Source: an uncultured Flavobacteriaceae bacterium
GTDB taxonomy: Bacteria; Bacteroidota; Bacteroidia; Flavobacteriales; Flavobacteriaceae
DNA: 64,000 bases
Direction: 5' to 3'
Assembly (NCBI GenBank): GCA_938073895.1
Contig: CALJFB010000005.1
Coordinates: 1 to 64,000 of the forward strand
Translations under genes and position numbers: made by a program
In this document: piece by piece, positions 63,712 through 64,000 of the stretch
How the letters are laid out: the number at the start of each line of letters is the position of its first letter
Numbering within the stretch: position 1 is the stretch's first letter
The notes under the pieces: model-generated
What the model saw: the letters and a program-made list of their open reading frames with translations, nothing else
The model's database searches: none
What the model was told of the DNA's origin: nothing

Positions 63712-64000
63712 ATGAAAAAAATAATATTTACATTAAGTTTTTTAAGTTTTACTTGTTTAGTTAGTGCGCAAAATTATTTTGGTTATTTATCAGATAATTA
63801 TGCTGGTTTACAAAGTGTAACTTTAAATCCTGCAAATATTACAGGTTCTAAATTTAAATCGGAAGTTAACTTAGTTTCTGTAAGTGGAAGTTTTAATAAC
63901 GATTATGTTTCTGGAGATTTTAAAGACTTTTTAGACGGAAAAGATATAAACAACAGTAACTTAAATCCTACTGGAAATAACAACTTTGCTGTAAATATTG
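63712..64000 (+). CDS. DUF5723-like protein, N-terminal part
   Basis: An ATG at 63712 opens a frame that runs off the window (at least 96 codons). A signal peptide (IIFTLSFLSFTCLVSAQ) is followed by YFGYLSDNYAGLQSVTLNPANITGSKFKSEVNL, which I associate with the DUF5723 family of predicted outer-membrane barrels related to PorP/SprF-type or FadL-like proteins. Only the N-terminal part is seen. It lies 24 nt after prfA in the same direction. The family call is moderate because the barrel part is not visible. Confidence 0.6.
   Translation, partial: MKKIIFTLSFLSFTCLVSAQNYFGYLSDNYAGLQSVTLNPANITGSKFKSEVNLVSVSGSFNNDYVSGDFKDFLDGKDINNSNLNPTGNNNFAVNI

Overview
The window looks like a chromosomal stretch from a marine-type member of the Flavobacteriaceae (Bacteroidota). 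The evidence is a very AT-rich base composition, promoters of the Bacteroidota form (TAnnTTTG at -7, with TTG 17-23 nt upstream in the best cases), an absence of obvious Shine-Dalgarno sequences, and family-typical genes: TonB receptor + DUF4249 lipoprotein, monomeric NADP-isocitrate dehydrogenase, PorV/PorQ-like protein, DUF4105/Lnb-like acyltransferase, glutamine synthetase III, BshC, a Bacteroidota-type PurM and a long (1117 aa) SecA. No rRNA, tRNA, CRISPR array, prophage or intact insertion sequence was seen.
Layout. 1-8.4 kb: end of an unknown gene, SlyD-type isomerase, DUF6095 + MurQ, a DUF4249/TonB receptor pair, isocitrate dehydrogenase and a pentapeptide-repeat protein. 8.4-13.5 kb: L19, TrmD, a sirtuin, a TrmH-family methyltransferase and two small envelope proteins. 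13.7-27 kb: DEAD-box RNA helicase with a structured leader, a CarboxypepD_reg-like protein, BshC, GuaA, a LysM/periplasmic-binding protein, DUF3820, PyrG and YidC. 27-39.7 kb: YwqK-type repeat protein, fasciclin lipoprotein, MnmA, a flavin-dependent YrpB-like oxidoreductase, MATE exporter, PAP2 phosphatase, MeaB, DUF2911, an ECF sigma/membrane protein/surface protein operon and a glutaminase-less asparagine-synthetase-like protein. 39.7-51 kb: J-KTSC protein, SecA, DUF2795, cobalamin adenosyltransferase, a methyltransferase, ABC-F ATPase, MBOAT acyltransferase and a fused CMP-sugar synthetase/KdsC-type phosphatase. 51.7-64 kb: Lnb-like protein, PorV-like protein, PssA, DUF808, divergent GSII and GSIII glutamine synthetases, PurM, DUF3078, a two-gene ABC system, PrfA and the start of a DUF5723 gene.
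Functional themes are nucleotide and nitrogen metabolism (GuaA, PyrG, PurM, GSII, GSIII), translation and RNA (L19, TrmD, TrmH, MnmA, PrfA, ABC-F, DEAD helicase), envelope biogenesis (SecA, YidC, Lnb-like, PorV-like, PssA, MBOAT), and B12-linked methylmalonyl-CoA metabolism (MeaB plus adenosyltransferase, mutase not in the window).
Most of the window is ordinary core genome. The best leads are: the structured leader of the DEAD-box helicase; two diverged copies of an intergenic inverted-repeat element; an ACCCTA-N7-TAGGGT operator-like site between GSII and GSIII; the orphan CMP-sugar synthetase-phosphatase fusion; an ECF sigma operon behind homopolymeric T tracts; and a minimal two-gene ABC system. 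Everything here was read by eye; no search or folding program was run, and family names come from memory of the sequences.
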